This document shows positions 36,393-46,200 of a stretch of DNA of 64,000 bases, piece by piece (within the stretch, counting starts at the first letter, position 1; every line of letters starts with the position of its first letter). The translations under genes were made by a program, and so were the position numbers. Location of the stretch: the NCBI RefSeq assembly GCF_033097365.1, contig NZ_AP028461.1, positions 11,931,501 through 11,995,500 of the forward strand, given 5' to 3'. Below the pieces are notes generated by a model, which was not told the origin of the DNA, ran no database searches, and saw nothing but the letters and a program-made list of their open reading frames with translations. Origin of the DNA: Actinoplanes sichuanensis (lineage in GTDB: Bacteria > Actinomycetota > Actinomycetes > Mycobacteriales > Micromonosporaceae).

Positions 36393-37012
36393 GCGGCTAC
36401 GACTTCGAGCTGCCACCCGACGCCCCGCCGGACATGGTCGCCATCGCCGAACTCGGCGCAGGCCTCAACCGGCTCACCGCCGCCGTCGACACGCTGCACC
36501 GGCAGCACCTGGAACTACGCGACGCTGTCACCGCCCGCCCCGGCGGAGCCGGAGGCGGACAGCGCAAGGCACCCGCCGGGATGCCGTGGCCGCTGCGCTG
36601 GGACGACCTGGACCGCGACGCCGCCGCTCAAGCGTGGGCGTGGCTGATCGACTGGGTCGGCTGGCTCGTCGACCGCTACGAGATCGCCGAAGAGATCCCC
36701 ACCTGCTGGTACCGGCACGGCCCACTCATTGAAGAGCTGACCGCGCTTGCGGCTGGGTGGCACACCGCTTACGACGACAACGCCCGCGGCGACGAACCGC
36801 TGATCTGGCACGAACGCCTCGCTCGCAGCCGGGCTCGGCTGCGGGACTGGGATGACTTCACGCGCTGCCGCAACGGCGAACACACCGATCACACCCTCGA
36901 CCTGCGCTGGCCCGACGACTGGACGGACACCGCCACGACGGCCGCCAACGCCGATCTGGCCGGCCGGCCGCAAACCACTGCTGCCGGGCGACCGAGTGAG
37001 GAGGCGTCATGA
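36389..37012 (+). CDS. Hypothetical protein, possibly DUF4913-like
   Basis: 207 residues, ATGA overlap with the coupling protein. The central Trp-rich part (AQAWAWLIDWVGWLVDRYEI, IPTCWYRHGPLIEELTALAA) resembles DUF4913 proteins of actinobacterial plasmids, but I cannot confirm this. No signal peptide. Its place right after the coupling protein suggests a role in the transfer complex. Confidence 0.6.
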   Translation: MSGYDFELPPDAPPDMVAIAELGAGLNRLTAAVDTLHRQHLELRDAVTARPGGAGGGQRKAPAGMPWPLRWDDLDRDAAAQAWAWLIDWVGWLVDRYEIAEEIPTCWYRHGPLIEELTALAAGWHTAYDDNARGDEPLIWHERLARSRARLRDWDDFTRCRNGEHTDHTLDLRWPDDWTDTATTAANADLAGRPQTTAAGRPSEEAS

Positions 37013-37323
37013 GCCAGCCGGCGCCGGTCACCACCGAGCTCGACTGGGACCGCCTCAACGGCACCCTGCGGCTGATCGGCAGAGACATCAACAACCTCTA
37101 CCAGCGCATCAGCGGCGACGAGGAACCCGAAACCGACCCCGAAACGACGGAGGACATCGTGCCCGAACCCGAGTACGAACTCGATCCAGCCGACGACACC
37201 GACACCCAGCACCTGGACGAGGACGAACGCCAGCAGCGCCTGGAATACGAAATCGACGGCGAGGCCGACGGCGACTACGACCGCGACCAGGCCGATCCCC
37301 AGGACCCGGAGATGGGCGCCTGA
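37009..37323 (+). CDS. Small acidic protein (104 aa)
   Basis: ATGA overlap with the upstream gene. After about 35 residues (LDWDRLNGTLRLIGRDINNL) it becomes a run of Glu/Asp (EEPETDPETTEDIVPEPE and onward). Highly charged and probably disordered. Unknown function; part of the transfer operon. Confidence 0.6.
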   Translation: MSQPAPVTTELDWDRLNGTLRLIGRDINNLYQRISGDEEPETDPETTEDIVPEPEYELDPADDTDTQHLDEDERQQRLEYEIDGEADGDYDRDQADPQDPEMGA

Positions 37324-37631
37324 TGACCGTCACCCATACAACCGTGGCCGCGCCGGACACCCCGAACGCGTACGGACCGCACAGTGTTAACGCGACCGCC
37401 GAGCACAGCGATCAACTGCCGGCCGACGGCGATGAGCGGTACTTCGCTGTGCTGAGGGCTCTCAGCGCTCGAGCGGTGGCTGCTAAGGCCGCCATGCTGG
37501 ACGCGCACTTGGCCGTCACCCACCAGCAGCGGACAGCAGCCCTTGTCGACCTACACCACCTGCTGCGCGGCATGGCAGGCATCGTCAACGACGCCCTCGG
37601 CGCCATGAACGAGCGGCAGGAACCGCGATGA
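37323..37631 (+). CDS. Hypothetical helical protein (102 aa)
   Basis: ATG at 37323 overlaps the previous stop (TGATG). A disordered N-terminus is followed by a long helix (YFAVLRALSARAVAAKAAML, DAHLAVTHQQRTAALVDLHH). No domain recognised. Coupled to the lipoprotein gene by an overlap. Confidence 0.58.
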   Translation: MTVTHTTVAAPDTPNAYGPHSVNATAEHSDQLPADGDERYFAVLRALSARAVAAKAAMLDAHLAVTHQQRTAALVDLHHLLRGMAGIVNDALGAMNERQEPR

Positions 37632-38122
37632 AAACCGCGTCGCTGTCGACATCAGGCGCGATCCTGACGCTGCTGCTCGCCGCCAGCTGTAGCAGCTCCG
37701 ACACGCCACATCCCGTACCGGCCGACACGGCGGCGAGCAGCACCGTACCCGCGGTGGACGAGGGCGACCACGACCATGACGACGGGCCCGGCGCCGCACC
37801 CAGCGCCCCACCAGCACCAGCCGCGATCGACGCCGCGACCGGCTACGTGCAGGCGTGGGCACGGCCCACCCTCGACCAGCCGACCTGGCTCGCCGGAGTG
37901 CAACCGCTGGTCCTGCCGGCCTACGCCCCGATGCTCGCTGACACCGACCCGGCCAACGTCGCAGCCACCACACTGACCGGCGCACCCCGCCCCGTGTCCT
38001 CGACCACCGACACCGTAGTCGTGGACGTACCCACCGACGCCGGCCCGATCCGGGTCACCGTGGTCGCCGCCAGCGGCCGGTGGCTGATCGCCACCGCAGC
38101 CCCCGCCCCGGAGCCGTCATGA
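37628..38122 (+). CDS. Lipoprotein of the transfer operon
   Basis: 164 residues. Signal ILTLLLAASC gives a lipobox with Cys near residue 21, so it is probably lipid-anchored outside the membrane. A Pro/Ser/Asp linker (including DEGDHDHDDG) precedes a compact domain (AIDAATGYVQAWARPTLDQP, IRVTVVAASGRWLIATAA) of the type seen in actinobacterial conjugation lipoproteins that resemble VirB8-type folds (inference). Confidence 0.72.
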   Translation: MKTASLSTSGAILTLLLAASCSSSDTPHPVPADTAASSTVPAVDEGDHDHDDGPGAAPSAPPAPAAIDAATGYVQAWARPTLDQPTWLAGVQPLVLPAYAPMLADTDPANVAATTLTGAPRPVSSTTDTVVVDVPTDAGPIRVTVVAASGRWLIATAAPAPEPS

Positions 38123-39207
38123 AAACGCTCAAGTGGATCGCGGTGATCGCGGTCCTGCCGCTGCTGCTGTGCGTGGGAGGCGTCCTGGTGGCCACCAGCG
38201 ACGAACCCGCCGAAGCCAGCTGCGCCACGGTCGCCGCGTCCGGTCAGGCGAACATCCGCGACCATGTCGGTGCCGTCGGCACCTGGAACTCGGCCGCCGT
38301 CGACAACGCCGCGATCATCGTCGCCGTCGGCCAGCAGAAGCAGATCCCAGCCCGCGGCTGGGTCATCGCCGTCGCCACCGCCATGACCGAATCACGGCTG
38401 ATCAACACCAGCAAGGTAACCGACCACGACTCGGTCGGGCTGTTCCAGCAGCGGCCCAGCCAAGGCTGGGGAACGCCACAGCAGCTCATCGACCCGGTCT
38501 ACACCTCTACCAAGTTCTACAACGCGCTGGTCAAGGTCAAGGACTGGCAAACGCTGCCCCTGACGGTCGCCGCCCAGAAAGTGCAGCGCAGCGCCTTCCC
38601 CGACCGGTACGCGAACTTCGAGAACGACGCCGAAGACGTCGTCGCGGCAGTGACCGGTGCCGCCTCCATCACCGACCTTCCCGGCGCCAGCCTCGCCGAC
38701 TGCGGCACACCCGCAATCATCACGTCCGGTGGCTGGACCCAGCCGGTACCCGACGGCGTCGTCTCCGGCTTCCGCACCTCGCAACGACCCACGCACCAAG
38801 GCGTCGATCTCGGCTCCGACCGCAACGACGTCATCCGCGCCGCCGCCGCGGGCAAAGTCGTCTACGCCGACTGCGACGGCTCGACCGGCAACTGCAACAT
38901 CGACGGGAACCCGGACACCACCAAAGGCTGCGGATGGTTCGTTGAAATCCTGCACGCTGACAACGTCGCTACCCGCTATTGCCACATGGTCCGGCGACCG
39001 TCGGTCAAATACGGCCAGCAGGTCCAGGCCGGAGACACGCTCGGCCTGACCGGCAGCAGCGGCCACTCCTCCGGGCCCCACCTGCACTACGAGGTACACC
39101 TCGATGTCAGCTGCGGGAAAGTCCGCTGCCAGCTGCGGTCGTACAACGCGACGGACCCCGTCGAATTCATGAAGAACGCAGGCGCACCGCTAGGTAAATC
39201 CGAGTGA
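38119..39207 (+). CDS. Cell-wall hydrolase: lytic transglycosylase-like plus M23 peptidase
   Basis: 362 residues. N-terminal membrane anchor/signal (IAVIAVLPLLLCVGGVLVA); residues about 60-190 read like a soluble lytic transglycosylase-type domain (ARGWVIAVATAMTESRLINT, SVGLFQQRPSQGWGTPQQL); residues 225-350 form an M23/LytM domain with zinc ligands in THQGVDLGSDR and GPHLHYEVHLD. It would open the peptidoglycan for the conjugation channel, like VirB1. Last gene of the operon. The following stretch, 39208-39618, shows no supportable gene. Confidence 0.92.
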   Translation: MKTLKWIAVIAVLPLLLCVGGVLVATSDEPAEASCATVAASGQANIRDHVGAVGTWNSAAVDNAAIIVAVGQQKQIPARGWVIAVATAMTESRLINTSKVTDHDSVGLFQQRPSQGWGTPQQLIDPVYTSTKFYNALVKVKDWQTLPLTVAAQKVQRSAFPDRYANFENDAEDVVAAVTGAASITDLPGASLADCGTPAIITSGGWTQPVPDGVVSGFRTSQRPTHQGVDLGSDRNDVIRAAAAGKVVYADCDGSTGNCNIDGNPDTTKGCGWFVEILHADNVATRYCHMVRRPSVKYGQQVQAGDTLGLTGSSGHSSGPHLHYEVHLDVSCGKVRCQLRSYNATDPVEFMKNAGAPLGKSE

Positions 39208-39618
39208 CTGAACTCCACGACACAATTCCCTCACCGCCTATTCTGCTCCGCTCGACGCCCATTATCCAGAAGCATCGCTCACAAGGGCCAATAAGACCTC
39301 CTCAGAGACGAGCGGCTCGAGAGAAGAGTTCGCGATGCGGCTGAGCGTCGCGATGACCGACCGGCCGGCACGCTACAGCCGCATCCTCGCCGGTAATCCT
39401 GCCAACTCGTCACAGCGCAACACCGCACAGCGCTTACCCGTAGACCACCGACATCGCCGAAGCCGACGCACGCGGCGATAGAACTGCCCTCCGACGAGCA
39501 CCGAATCAGATGACAACCCACAGCACACACCGTGGACACATACCAACCGAGCACCTACTTCAGCACACCGGTCTCGCCGTCAGCGCGGCATACCCCTTCA
39601 AGCAGGACGGAGCTCGAC

Positions 39619-40095
39619 GTGCCTACCGGCCACCACACGGACCATGTCCCAGAAGCCGCCGACGCACCAGCCACATTGCGCGGCATCACCGCGCTGTGCC
39701 GGGCCAGCAACCTGATCCGCCGGGAACTGGAACGCGTCGTCCTCAGCGATGCTGAGCTGACTTGGAGCAGCTACGACGTTCTCCAACTCGCGATCAGCCG
39801 TCGCCCCATCGACACCCGCACCGTCGCCGAAATCTCCTGCCTGACCAAGGGCGCCGTCTCGATCTGCGCCAACGGCCTCGAGAATCGCGGCTTGATCCGA
39901 CGCGGACGCCACGCTGAAGACCAACGGCGAATCCTGCTGCACCCAACCGCTGAAGGACTGCGCCTCATCACAGATGTCCGGCCCCGGCTCATCACCGAAG
40001 CGCAACGACTCCTCCAAAATCCACCCGATGGAGTCAGCCGCGATGCGGTCGCCTTGATCCTGCACATCACCCGAACGCTGGAATCCGCCGCGTAG
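39619..40095 (+). CDS. MarR-family regulator
   Basis: I chose the GTG at 39619 with GGACGGAG upstream (158 aa); a GTG at 39532 adds 29 residues. Helix-turn-helix RTVAEISCLTKGAVSICANG, wing LENRGLIRRGRHAEDQRRIL, then LHPTAEGLRLI: standard MarR pattern. It probably represses a neighbouring promoter in response to a ligand. 40096-40925 contains only short unconvincing frames; a lower-GC stretch at 40720-40860 may hold the promoter of the next operon. Confidence 0.85.
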   Translation: MPTGHHTDHVPEAADAPATLRGITALCRASNLIRRELERVVLSDAELTWSSYDVLQLAISRRPIDTRTVAEISCLTKGAVSICANGLENRGLIRRGRHAEDQRRILLHPTAEGLRLITDVRPRLITEAQRLLQNPPDGVSRDAVALILHITRTLESAA

Positions 40096-40925
40096 CAGGG
40101 CAAGTCAACACAGCAGCGACCAAGGACGCGGCTCTTTGATCGCGAGGCCGCTGTCGGAGATTCGCCATCCCTCGGTTCCCAACCGACGTCACTGATGTGC
40201 TCGCGTTCATTGACCGGTCGACAACCTCGCTGGTACTGAGACCTAAAATCAACCACAGTCGAGGGACAACACGGCCGCCAGCGCGAAGGACTCACCACCG
40301 TGCACGTCGCCTCGATGATGGAGCCGGACCAGCGGTCAGCGCAGACAAACTCAAGCCGCTGACCGCAGAGGTCGCCGCGGCCGCCCGCGCCGATCAGCTC
40401 GGCGAGGTCATCCGCCACGCCCGGCAGGCCCGCCAGGTCGCCGCTCCACCGCCCTTCTGACCCACGGGCCTCACACCCCAAACCACCGTCACAGGGTGGA
40501 CGACCTGGTTCGTAGCTGGGTGCACCTTGGCCGATACCGGCGATCCGCCGAGCCGGGCGCCGGGCTCGCCAACCCCGCACCCACATGCGCTCCAGGATCT
40601 CCTCGACGAAGTCCGTGGAACCCCGATTCGGCTCCCAGGCCAATATGTCGGCCCACGACGGCTGCTTCGGGCAATCTGATCTCGTCTGCGCTGACGTGCA
40701 CCTCGACCCATTCGTCAGGTCTGACCATTTCGTTAGAAAAGCTGCTGACTGACGCAATCGCTTTGGGCGTTCATGGAGTCATTCAGGCCCAAAATCCGAT
40801 ATGCCGAGCGCTTATATCGAACATAGAACCTGCAGTTGGGGTGGGTGCTTTCGTTTGTGGACAACGACACCGAACGTCCGTAGGCCAGGCATTTTTGTCA
40901 GAGGGCGCTCCTAACATCTGCCGCC

Positions 40926-42449
40926 GTGTCAGGACAGGAAACGAACACAGGTGGCGGCGTTCCGCTGAGCGGGACGTTGCGCGCTTTCATGGCTGATTGG
41001 CAGCCACGGCAACGCGTCACGGCAGGTTTGCTCGCGGCGCTCTTCGACGCGCTCGGGGCTTTGCGGCGGGCGCATCCGGAGTGGGCGGACTACGACTTGC
41101 ACACCCACCTGTTGGCGGCTCTGCATCTGGCGATCGAGAACAATCGGCTGACTGGGTCGCGGACGTTGAGTGAGCTGATCGCGGAGCTGGCGACGCTGTG
41201 TGCCTTCGAGTGCCCGGAGGACCCGCCGCAGCGGCATGCCGATATCGCTCAGGCGATTTTTGGTGTGCTTATGAATGCCCGGAATCGGGAGACCCGGTTC
41301 CGGGACCGGTACCTGTCGTTCGATGGCGACGGCCGGGCGGAGCACCCGGAGCAGACCTTCGCCTTCGTGCATGCGATCGGTGGGGATGACACCACGGACC
41401 CGCGGGTGAAGGTGACTCCCGAGGGCATCAACGTCTTCCAGAACCTGCATGACTTCGATCCGTTCGACCGGGCCGCGGCCGAGCGTTACCGGTCGGAACG
41501 GATGCTCAAGCGCGGCGACTACGAGGAGGTGGCCGCGTCGGTTCAGCGGCGGGCCACCAGCATCCATGCGGTGCAGGCGAACTTGGACCGGCTGCTGCGG
41601 CGCATGACCAGCAACGTCCGCGAAGTTAACTACTCCCGGGACGTCATCCCGCAGGTCGACGAGGCGCTCGTGCTGATCAGGGAGCAGATCCTCGCCGAGG
41701 AGAAGCTCGCCGCCGGTATCGACGACCACATGCACCACCGGGCGCCGGACGTGACGCGGCTGCAGCGGATCACCGAGCACCTCAACGACCTGCTGCGCGC
41801 ACTTTCGCGTCTGTACTCGATGCTGTCGACGGTCAAGGAGACCTACGAGCAGGAGCAGGATCGCCAGCTGTTCACGTTCCGCCGGCTGACGATCAACCCG
41901 CAGGCTGATCTATTCGAGCCGCTGCTGCAGTACCCGCCGCACGCGGTCGTCCGACTGCTGGAGCAACGCCTGGCTGCTCTGCTCGGCCCGCGTGTTCCGC
42001 GGGTGCTGAACCTGCAGGCGGTCATCAACCGGACCCAACCCCAGGAACGCTCACCGGGCACCGGTGACCCCGTCGACCCGTTCGATCTGGGCGAGAGCCG
42101 CGACGAGAACGCCGACGACACGATGCTGATCGTCGCCGAGGTGACCGCGATCCTGGCGGAGATCACCACGCCGACGTCACTGTCACAGCTGATCACCGCG
42201 GCCGCCGGTCGGTCCATGCCGGAGCTCACGGCGGCCCAGCGCGCCCGGGTGCCGTGGGCGCTGGCGGTCGCGGTCGCCGGCGCTTACGGCGGCAACGACC
42301 CCGCCGAGAGCGATGCACCTCAGATCTTCGACCACACCCGTTTCGGCGTCGTGCGCCCCAGCACACCACTGGCAACCGACGCGGTGACTGGCGACGACCT
42401 CATCGTCGTCCCGCTGACCGCCCCCGACAAGGAGAAGGACCCCTCATGA
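40926..42449 (+). CDS. jetA: JetA-like subunit of a Wadjet-type plasmid-defence system
   Basis: 507 residues from GTG. It is the first of four overlapping genes whose order and sizes (about 500, 256, 1564, 364 aa) match jetABCD. JetA is the kleisin-like subunit that bridges the SMC-like dimer. Visible features: N-terminal helical part (TAGLLAALFDALGALRRAHP), a middle heptad-rich region (VQRRATSIHAVQANLDRLLR, RLQRITEHLNDLLRALSRLY) and a C-terminal winged-helix-like region. The family assignment comes mainly from operon context. The subtype is not assigned. Confidence 0.72.
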   Translation: MSGQETNTGGGVPLSGTLRAFMADWQPRQRVTAGLLAALFDALGALRRAHPEWADYDLHTHLLAALHLAIENNRLTGSRTLSELIAELATLCAFECPEDPPQRHADIAQAIFGVLMNARNRETRFRDRYLSFDGDGRAEHPEQTFAFVHAIGGDDTTDPRVKVTPEGINVFQNLHDFDPFDRAAAERYRSERMLKRGDYEEVAASVQRRATSIHAVQANLDRLLRRMTSNVREVNYSRDVIPQVDEALVLIREQILAEEKLAAGIDDHMHHRAPDVTRLQRITEHLNDLLRALSRLYSMLSTVKETYEQEQDRQLFTFRRLTINPQADLFEPLLQYPPHAVVRLLEQRLAALLGPRVPRVLNLQAVINRTQPQERSPGTGDPVDPFDLGESRDENADDTMLIVAEVTAILAEITTPTSLSQLITAAAGRSMPELTAAQRARVPWALAVAVAGAYGGNDPAESDAPQIFDHTRFGVVRPSTPLATDAVTGDDLIVVPLTAPDKEKDPS

Positions 42450-43216
42450 ACGGCATCGACGCAGGCCGGCTGCTCGTGTTCGCCCTCGACGTCACGGCGA
42501 CACCCGGGCGCACCGGCCAGTCCGCCGAATACGCCCGCCTCGTGGCCCGCTACCTCGGCGAAGAGACGTTCCGGCAACTGTTCGACGACATCCTCGAAGG
42601 CACCGGCTGCAGCGTCACCCACGCCTCCGCGGAGACCGGGCTGGTCCTGCTCGCCGAGGCCGACAGCGCCTGGGCATGGCCCAGCAAATCCTCCGATCTG
42701 CCGTGGGGCAAGAAGCAGAAGGAAGAGCATCGCGCCGCCCGGATGCTGGTCGTGCCCGCCCTGCTGGCGTTTCTCGCACCCACCGCAGGCGACCTTGAGG
42801 ACTACGTCGAGGACCACACCCGACTGGTGCCGGACGTGCCGGTCGCCGACCTTGAGGACTTCATCCGCCAGTTCGCGTTGCAGCAGGAGGCCGCCACCCC
42901 GAACCCGGTCGGTGAGGACCGGCCGTTGTGGTGGCACTGGGTGCAACTTCCCCAGGTCCGCTCCGCCGAGCGCACCGCCCGCACCACCACCACCTACCTG
43001 GTCGCCGACGTCCTGGACTTCCTGCAGCAGCAGTCACTGGCCGTCCGGCGCGACAGCCGCCCGCTGACCGAGACCGTCTACCGGCCGCGGCGGCGGCTGA
43101 TGGCCCACTACCGCGACCTGTTCCTGGAGGAGCTGTTCGCCGACCTGCAGAACTTCGCGGCCACCGGCTACGAGCGCCCCGAGCACACCAGCATCAACGA
43201 GGAGAACCAGTCCTGA
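42446..43216 (+). CDS. jetB: JetB-like subunit (KITE-type) of the Wadjet-type system
   Basis: 256 residues; ATG overlaps the jetA stop (ATGA). Size and position fit JetB, the small winged-helix subunit that binds the kleisin. The C-terminal half has a helix-rich stretch (RTTTTYLVADVLDFLQQQSL, RRRLMAHYRDLFLEELFADL). No enzyme motif is visible. Followed one base later by the SMC-like gene. Confidence 0.68.
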   Translation: MNGIDAGRLLVFALDVTATPGRTGQSAEYARLVARYLGEETFRQLFDDILEGTGCSVTHASAETGLVLLAEADSAWAWPSKSSDLPWGKKQKEEHRAARMLVVPALLAFLAPTAGDLEDYVEDHTRLVPDVPVADLEDFIRQFALQQEAATPNPVGEDRPLWWHWVQLPQVRSAERTARTTTTYLVADVLDFLQQQSLAVRRDSRPLTETVYRPRRRLMAHYRDLFLEELFADLQNFAATGYERPEHTSINEENQS

Positions 43217-43217
43217 C

Positions 43218-46200
43218 ATGGGACCGATCACCGGCTTTCGCATCATTAACCTCCGCGTCCGGGACAAGGTCGCCTATCCCGACCTCGTCGTCGACCTCGG
43301 CAGCGGACGGCACGTCATCATCGGCTTGGAGAACGGCGGCGGGAAGTCCACCCTGCTCGGCTTCCTGATCCACGTCCTGCTCCCGGACAAGGCGCAGTTC
43401 CTGCCCAGGCTGTCGCTGCGCCGGCAGAACAAGAAGGGCGACGAAAAACGCGTCCAGCAGTACGTGCCCGGCGGCGACCCGACCCACGTCATCCTCGAGG
43501 TCGAGGTCCCGCACAACGACCCGTTCCGCGGACACCGGAAGGTCCTGCTCGGCGCCTGCCTGTGGAAGCCGGCCGGCGCCGGGCCCGACGAGGACGTCAA
43601 GGAACTGCTCTGGTCCGCCCATTCGATGCACGCCGACCTGACCCTTGCCGGACTCGCCGTCCGGGGCGAGGACGGCCAGCTGCGCGACGCCAAGCAGTGG
43701 GCGGCCTGGCTCAAAGAGCAGCGACTCGCGCACCCGGACGCCGAGATCACCACGCAGACCGATCAGGGCGAGTGGGGCAAGCACCTGCGGGAAACCCTGC
43801 GCATCGACGTCGACTTCGTGCGGACCTGGCTGCTGGCGATGAACCAGGACGAGGGCGCCGCGGACCACGTGTTCACCTACGCCTCCTCGCGGTCGTTCCT
43901 CAACAGCATCGTCGGGGCGGTCGCGGACCCGACGCTCAAGGAGGAGCTGGCGGCCAACCTGGTCCGGATGGGCAGGGACGCCGATTCGTTCAGCCTCGAC
44001 CGGCGCCGGCAGCTGTTTTTCACCGACGTGGTCGGGCACACCGAGTTGTTGACGCAGTTCATGGGCACGCTCGACGAGCAGGACGGTCGCCGGCTCGCGA
44101 TGCTGGACGCCCTGCTCGCTACCACTTCTCGTATCGAGAGCGAACAGCGCGTCGGAGACATCTCCCTGACGACCGCCAAAGAGCGGCAAGCCACCGCGAC
44201 CGCCGAGCGAACCACCGCCGAACGTGAGTACCGGCGGGCCGTGGGCCGGCGGCGACAGGCCGAACTGCAACGCGACCGCGTCGTCTATGACCAAGCCGAA
44301 GCGCTACTGGAGGCCGAACGGGGCAACTACACCGCGGCGCAGCAGCGTGTCGAGGCGGCCCGGATCGCCGCCCTGATCGCGCAGAAACGAGCCCACGACA
44401 CCAACATCGACGGCATCCAGCGGATGTTGCGGGAACGCGCCGGCGAGTCGGAACCCCTGCGCCGGGTTGCCGCAGCCGCCGTGCGTGCCTGGCACGCCCG
44501 GGTCACCGACGACATCGCCCAGGAACAGACGGCCGTCACCGCAGCGCGGGCCGGCCACCAGCAGGCCGACCGAGCCGTCGATCACGCCACCAAGGCCAGT
44601 GCCGCAGCAGGGGCCGCGATCAGCGACGCGAGCGCCCGCGAGACCAGCGCGATCAGCCAGCTCGACCGCATCCAGCGGCAGCGCGATGCCGCCGTCGCCA
44701 AAGGCGACCTGCGCGACGGTGAACCGGCAGCCGACGCTCTCGACCGGACGCGGCAGGAGTCCGAAGGCCTGCGCGACACGGGCGAGACCATCGAGGCCGC
44801 CCTTACCGAAGCCAAGAACGACTTCACGCAGGCCGACAGCGCCGTGCGTAAGCTGTCCGGTCAGCACAAGGACGCGAAATCGGCCCTCGATGCCGCGACC
44901 AAGATCCGGCAGCAGGTGCAGGACGCCACCGACAAACTCGCCCGCGACATCGAATCCAGCGGCTTGGTCGATCTCGATCCCGTCGTCCTGAACGATCACG
45001 CCGACACCGTCGTCTCCGTCCTGCAGGCGGTCGCTGAACGCGCCAACCAGGACCACCTGCGGGCCGCCGAACGGGTCGCCGCGGCCCGCCGGGCGACGCA
45101 GTCGCTGGAGAGCCGCGGACTGTTGCCCGCACGCGCCGACATCACCGAACTCTGCGAGGAACTGCGGGGCCGAGGGCTCGGCGCCCGGCCCGGCTGGGAC
45201 TTCTTGGCCACCCTCGACGAGACGGTGGCGCTACGGGGCGCCACCGCCCATCCCGGGCTCGCCGACGGCATCGTGGTGGTGGTCCCGGAGGACCTCCCGA
45301 AGGTGGTCACCTACCTGCAAGGACACCGCGAGGCGCTCGGCGGCCCGATCGTGGTCGGCGCCCCAGACGCCTTCGGCCTCGACCTCAATGCTGGCGGGCA
45401 GGACCAGCAGCCCGAGACGGCGATCGAGGCCGTCCTCCCGCACGAGGCGTTCTGGTCGGCCGCCGCCGGTGCGCAGCAGCTCGCCGAGCGCCGAGATGAC
45501 GAGTCCGCGCACGAGCGGGCAACGGTCACGTCGCGGCGCCTGTACGACCAGGCCGTCCAACTCAGGCGCGAGGTCAACCGATGGAAGTCCGAGATCGGCC
45601 CAGAAAGGCTCCAACAGGCCGAAGAAGGCGTCAGGACCGCCCAGGCCATCACCAACGACATCAAAGGCCAGCTCGACGAAGCGGAGACCCACCGCACCCG
45701 AGTGGGCAAGCACCGCGATGAAGTCGCCGCTCGCCTGAGCGAGGCGAGCAAACTGCAGCGGGCCTGCGATCTACGCCTGGAACGGCTGACGTCGCTGGCG
45801 AGTTCCCTCGCCGAGGAACCGTCGCTGCGCGCCGCGCTCGATAAGAGCCGTACCGATCTCGCCGAGGCGCGAAAGCTCCAGGACCAGGCGGCCCAAGACC
45901 TCGAAGCCGCCAAGGAGATGCGACAGGCCCGGTTCGCGGAGATCGAGGAACGCATCCTGGCCGTCGGCCAGCTCCGGCACGAGCTGGCCGAGGCCGACGC
46001 GGCGGCCACCGGTGTCCTGCAGCCCGGCGACGACGAGGGCGACGTCGAGGTGACCTTCGACCGTGCTGCCCTCGCCCAGCAGGCCCGCGACGCCATCGAC
46101 CGGTGGAAGGGCGCCCTCACCGACGATCAGCTCACCGCACAGCTCAACCTGGCCACCCTCCAGCTGCGTACGGTCGAACAGCGGCTGCAGTCCGAACCCG

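Noticed and set aside
40197..40460. 87-aa frame ending in an Ala-rich helix
   Set aside because: No ribosome site and a basic, low-complexity first half; perhaps a gene remnant, but not supportable.
39771..40757. 328-aa minus-strand frame across 39771-40757
   Set aside because: It runs antisense to the MarR gene and has no recognisable domain; composition suggests chance.
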